8,449 nucleotides of DNA from Bacillota bacterium. GTDB taxonomy: Bacteria > Bacillota > Sulfobacillia > JAJZYS01 > JAJYTV01. The stretch covers positions 1 through 8,449 of the forward strand of contig JAKAPV010000126.1 in NCBI GenBank assembly GCA_021806845.1, in the 5' to 3' direction. The notes under the pieces were generated by a model. It saw only the letters and a list, made by a program, of their open reading frames with translations, was not told the DNA's origin and searched no databases. Every line of letters starts with the position of its first letter. Position 1 is the first letter of the stretch. The position numbers and the translations under genes were made by a program. Shown piece after piece: positions 7,014 through 8,449 of this stretch.

Positions 7014-7095
7014 ACCATATGCGATGCATTCGATCTCTCGCGCGGCGACTCCTTCCTGAAGCGGCGCCGTGCAGGCGAGAATCCATGGAAACACA

Positions 7096-7136
7096 GCGCC
7101 AGAACCGAGAGACCCGCAGTCTCCCGGTTCTGGCGC
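7096..7136 (-). terminator. Rho-independent terminator after the isocitrate lyase-family gene
   Basis: GCGCCAGAACCG (7096-7107) is perfectly complementary to CGGTTCTGGCGC (7125-7136). After one A/C mismatch the stem continues with GAGAC (7109-7113) pairing GTCTC (7119-7123) around a 5-base loop. An A-T pair (7095/7137) extends it by one. On the minus strand the stem is followed by TGTGTTTCC, a modest but clear T-rich run for this GC-rich DNA. It lies about 100 bases after the stop of the lyase gene and before the operator of the CoA-transferase operon, so it separates the two units. On the plus strand the stem is followed by TCTCAG, so termination in that direction is less likely. Confidence 0.75.
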
Positions 7137-7161
7137 TCTCAGTCAGCGCGGCGAAGGATCC

Positions 7162-7193
7162 CGGGCTGCGCGCACAGCGGGCTGCGCGCGCAG
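7162..7193. repeat. Tandem 16-bp direct repeat, two copies
   Basis: CGGGCTGCGCGCACAG (7162-7177) is followed directly by CGGGCTGCGCGCGCAG (7178-7193), with a single mismatch. It lies in the 145-bp gap between the lyase gene and the terminator and has no evident function. It may be a small local duplication. Confidence 0.6.
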
Positions 7194-7210
7194 GCGCGGG
7201 AAGAAGTGCT

Positions 7211-7228
7211 CCGGGCAGCGGTGCCCGG
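7211..7228. repeat. GC-rich hairpin just after the lyase stop codon
   Basis: CCGGGCA (7211-7217) and TGCCCGG (7222-7228) form a perfect 7-bp stem with a 4-base loop, overlapping the 12-bp palindrome GTGCCCGGGCAC (7221-7232). On the minus strand it begins 12 bases after the TAG at 7240-7242 and is followed by AGCACTTCTTCCC, too mixed for a convincing terminator tail. It could stabilise the 3' end of the messenger or assist the stronger hairpin at 7096-7136. Confidence 0.45.
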
Positions 7229-7239
7229 GCACGACGGCC

Positions 7240-8133
7240 CTACCGCTCGCCGCGGATTCTCCCCGCCTTGGCGAATTGGGACGAGAGGTCGAGGTACTCT
7301 TGCAGTCCTGCGATGGCTTGCCTCTCCCCCCAGTCCAGCATCCGCGGCAGCCAGGCGTCGGAGGTGCCCGTCTGCCGCAGATCGCGCAGCGCCTCGCGCA
7401 TGGCGTACCCTGCCACCCGCAGGGCGGTGTTCGCGAAGAGCACCGCGGCGAATCCCATCTCCTGCAGTTCATCGACGGTGCAGAGCGGCGTCTTCCCGCC
7501 TTCCACCATGTTGGCCAGCATGGGAACGTCGACGGCGCGGGCGATCCGCGCGAGATCCTCCCTGGACCTCGGCGCCTCGACGAACACCATGTCCGCGCCG
7601 GCAGCGGCGTACGCCCGTGCGCGCTCGATCGCCGCATCGACACCGTGGACGGCCAGCGCATCCGTTCGCGCGACGAGGACGAGATCCGGGTCGCGGCGGG
7701 CCGCCTGGAACGCGGCGATCTTCTCGAGCATCTCGCCCGTCTCGATCACCGCCTTGTCGTCGAAGTGCCCGCAGCGCTTCGGCGTCACCTGGTCCTCCAG
7801 CTGGATGCCCGCAACGCCCGCCTGCTCGAAGAGCCGCACGCTGCGGTAGACATTGAGCGCGTTGCCGAATCCCGTGTCCATGTCCGCAAGCACCGGGATG
7901 GCGACCTTGCTGCAGATTGTCTCCACGGAGGCGACGACCTCCGTCAGCGAAAGGAGGCCGAGGTCCGGCAGGCCGAACGTCATGTTCGCAACGCCCGCCC
8001 CGGTCACGTAGACCGCTTCGAACCCCGCCTGTTCGATCATCGCGGCGGTGTACGCGTTCGGAGCCCCAGGTAGCACCAGGGTCTCCGGCGCGCGGATCAG
8101 CGCTTTCAGCCTCGCTGCCTTGGACTCGCTCAT
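7240..8133 (-). CDS. Isocitrate lyase / PEP mutase family lyase (methylisocitrate- or dimethylmalate-lyase-like)
   Basis: A 297-aa TIM-barrel protein of the ICL/PEP mutase superfamily, the length of PrpB and 2,3-dimethylmalate lyase. Visible motifs: VLPGAPNAYTAAM, VTGAGVANMTFGLPDLGLL, the metal-site segment PVLADMDTGFGN (about residues 80-91), GIQLEDQVTPKRCGH with the lyase-type KRCGH loop (catalytic Cys about 121), VLVARTDALAVHGVDAAIERA, FVEAP and LANMVEGGKTPL. The KRCGH loop marks C-C lyases and argues against a PEP mutase. Expected chemistry is retro-aldol cleavage of a 2-hydroxy di- or tricarboxylate to pyruvate or glyoxylate plus a second acid. No prpC or prpD-type methylcitrate neighbour precedes it, so methylisocitrate is only one possible substrate. 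A strong GGAGGGAG site (8141-8148) lies 7 bases before the ATG. It follows the partial amidohydrolase gene by 18 bp, in one operon. Confidence 0.9.
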   Translation of the reverse strand: MSESKAARLKALIRAPETLVLPGAPNAYTAAMIEQAGFEAVYVTGAGVANMTFGLPDLGLLSLTEVVASVETICSKVAIPVLADMDTGFGNALNVYRSVRLFEQAGVAGIQLEDQVTPKRCGHFDDKAVIETGEMLEKIAAFQAARRDPDLVLVARTDALAVHGVDAAIERARAYAAAGADMVFVEAPRSREDLARIARAVDVPMLANMVEGGKTPLCTVDELQEMGFAAVLFANTALRVAGYAMREALRDLRQTGTSDAWLPRMLDWGERQAIAGLQEYLDLSSQFAKAGRIRGER

Positions 8134-8151
8134 GGCGCAGCTCCCTCCGCT

Positions 8152-8449
8152 CTACACCTGGGTGAAGGCTGACCGCGCGAGGAACCGGCCATGGCCTTCC
8201 CGTCCCACGAGCTCGCCCTCGCGCATCACGAGCTCCCCGCGCACGTACGTGGCGACGGGCCAGCCCTTCACCGTCCACCCATCGTAGATCGAGTAGTCGG
8301 AGAAGGACCTCAGCTCCCCGGCGTCAATCGTGTGTTCCCGCTCCGGGTCCACGACGACGACGTCCGCATCCGCCCCCGGCTCCAGGGTCCCCTTCTTCGG
8401 GTACAGCCCGAAGGCGCGCGCCGCGTTGGTCGATCTGATCTGCACAAGG
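8152..8449 (-). CDS. Second dihydropyrimidinase/hydantoinase-like amidohydrolase, C-terminal part (5' end beyond window)
   Basis: The last 98 codons of a minus-strand gene entering from the right edge, ending in TAG at 8152-8154. The frame is open to the window end, and the GTG at 8443-8445 is internal. The residues LVQIRSTNAARAFGLYPKKGTLEPGADADVVVVDPE are the C-terminal signature of cyclic amidohydrolases: the substrate-proximal STN, the conserved KG, and the GADAD strand of the small beta domain. The end also resembles the amidohydrolase at 1135-2580, sharing STN, KG, GADAD, VKGWPV and GRFxAR at matching spacing, so the two are paralogues of one subgroup. The metal ligands lie outside the window, so activity cannot be judged. 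It sits 18 bp before the isocitrate lyase-family gene, presumably co-transcribed. Confidence 0.88.
   Translation of the reverse strand, partial: LVQIRSTNAARAFGLYPKKGTLEPGADADVVVVDPEREHTIDAGELRSFSDYSIYDGWTVKGWPVATYVRGELVMREGELVGREGHGRFLARSAFTQV

Noticed and set aside
5781..7856. A 691-codon open frame on the plus strand
   Set aside because: It runs antisense across the CoA-transferase, the operator, the terminator and the lyase gene. Its composition is Arg/Ala/Pro/Val-rich without any recognisable domain, as expected of a shadow frame in GC-rich DNA.

Overview
This very GC-rich bacterial window (possibly a proteobacterium or an uncultured soil lineage; taxonomy cannot be settled from sequence alone) carries a dense catabolic gene cluster. 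All complete genes lie on the minus strand. Only a 3' fragment at the left edge lies on the plus strand. I see no RNA genes, insertion sequences, CRISPR array or phage genes.

Reading the minus strand from right to left, two transcription units are visible. Unit 1 enters from the right edge: the C-terminal end of a dihydropyrimidinase/hydantoinase-like cyclic amidohydrolase (8152-8449), then, 18 bp on, an isocitrate lyase/PEP mutase-family C-C lyase (7240-8133). The unit ends in a GC-rich intergenic stretch with a small hairpin (7211-7228) and a long near-perfect hairpin followed by a T-rich run (7096-7137), read as a Rho-independent terminator.

Unit 2 starts at about 7000, next to a perfect TGTTCCGC/GCGGAACA palindrome with a third half-site (6988-7013), a plausible IclR-type operator. 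It encodes, in order, a family III CoA-transferase (5772-6968), a CitE/HpcH-like lyase (4880-5782), a cyclase/kynurenine-formamidase-like metal hydrolase (4074-4883), an MmgE/PrpD protein (2668-4077), a second dihydropyrimidinase-like amidohydrolase (1135-2580, TTG start) and an IclR-family regulator (305-1099). The first four overlap by 4-11 bp and look translationally coupled.

At the left edge, the end of a 4-hydroxybutyryl-CoA dehydratase / 4-hydroxyphenylacetate 3-hydroxylase family protein (2-295, plus) converges on the IclR gene with only 9 bp between the stop codons.

Together the genes suggest an IclR-controlled route that opens a cyclic amide (two related amidohydrolases, and possibly the cyclase), rearranges or (de)hydrates an acid (PrpD), activates a carboxylic acid as a CoA thioester (CoA-transferase), and cleaves C-C bonds (CitE-like and ICL-like lyases). 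The families are clear. The substrate and the order of steps are inference; I do not recognise the cluster as a known pathway.
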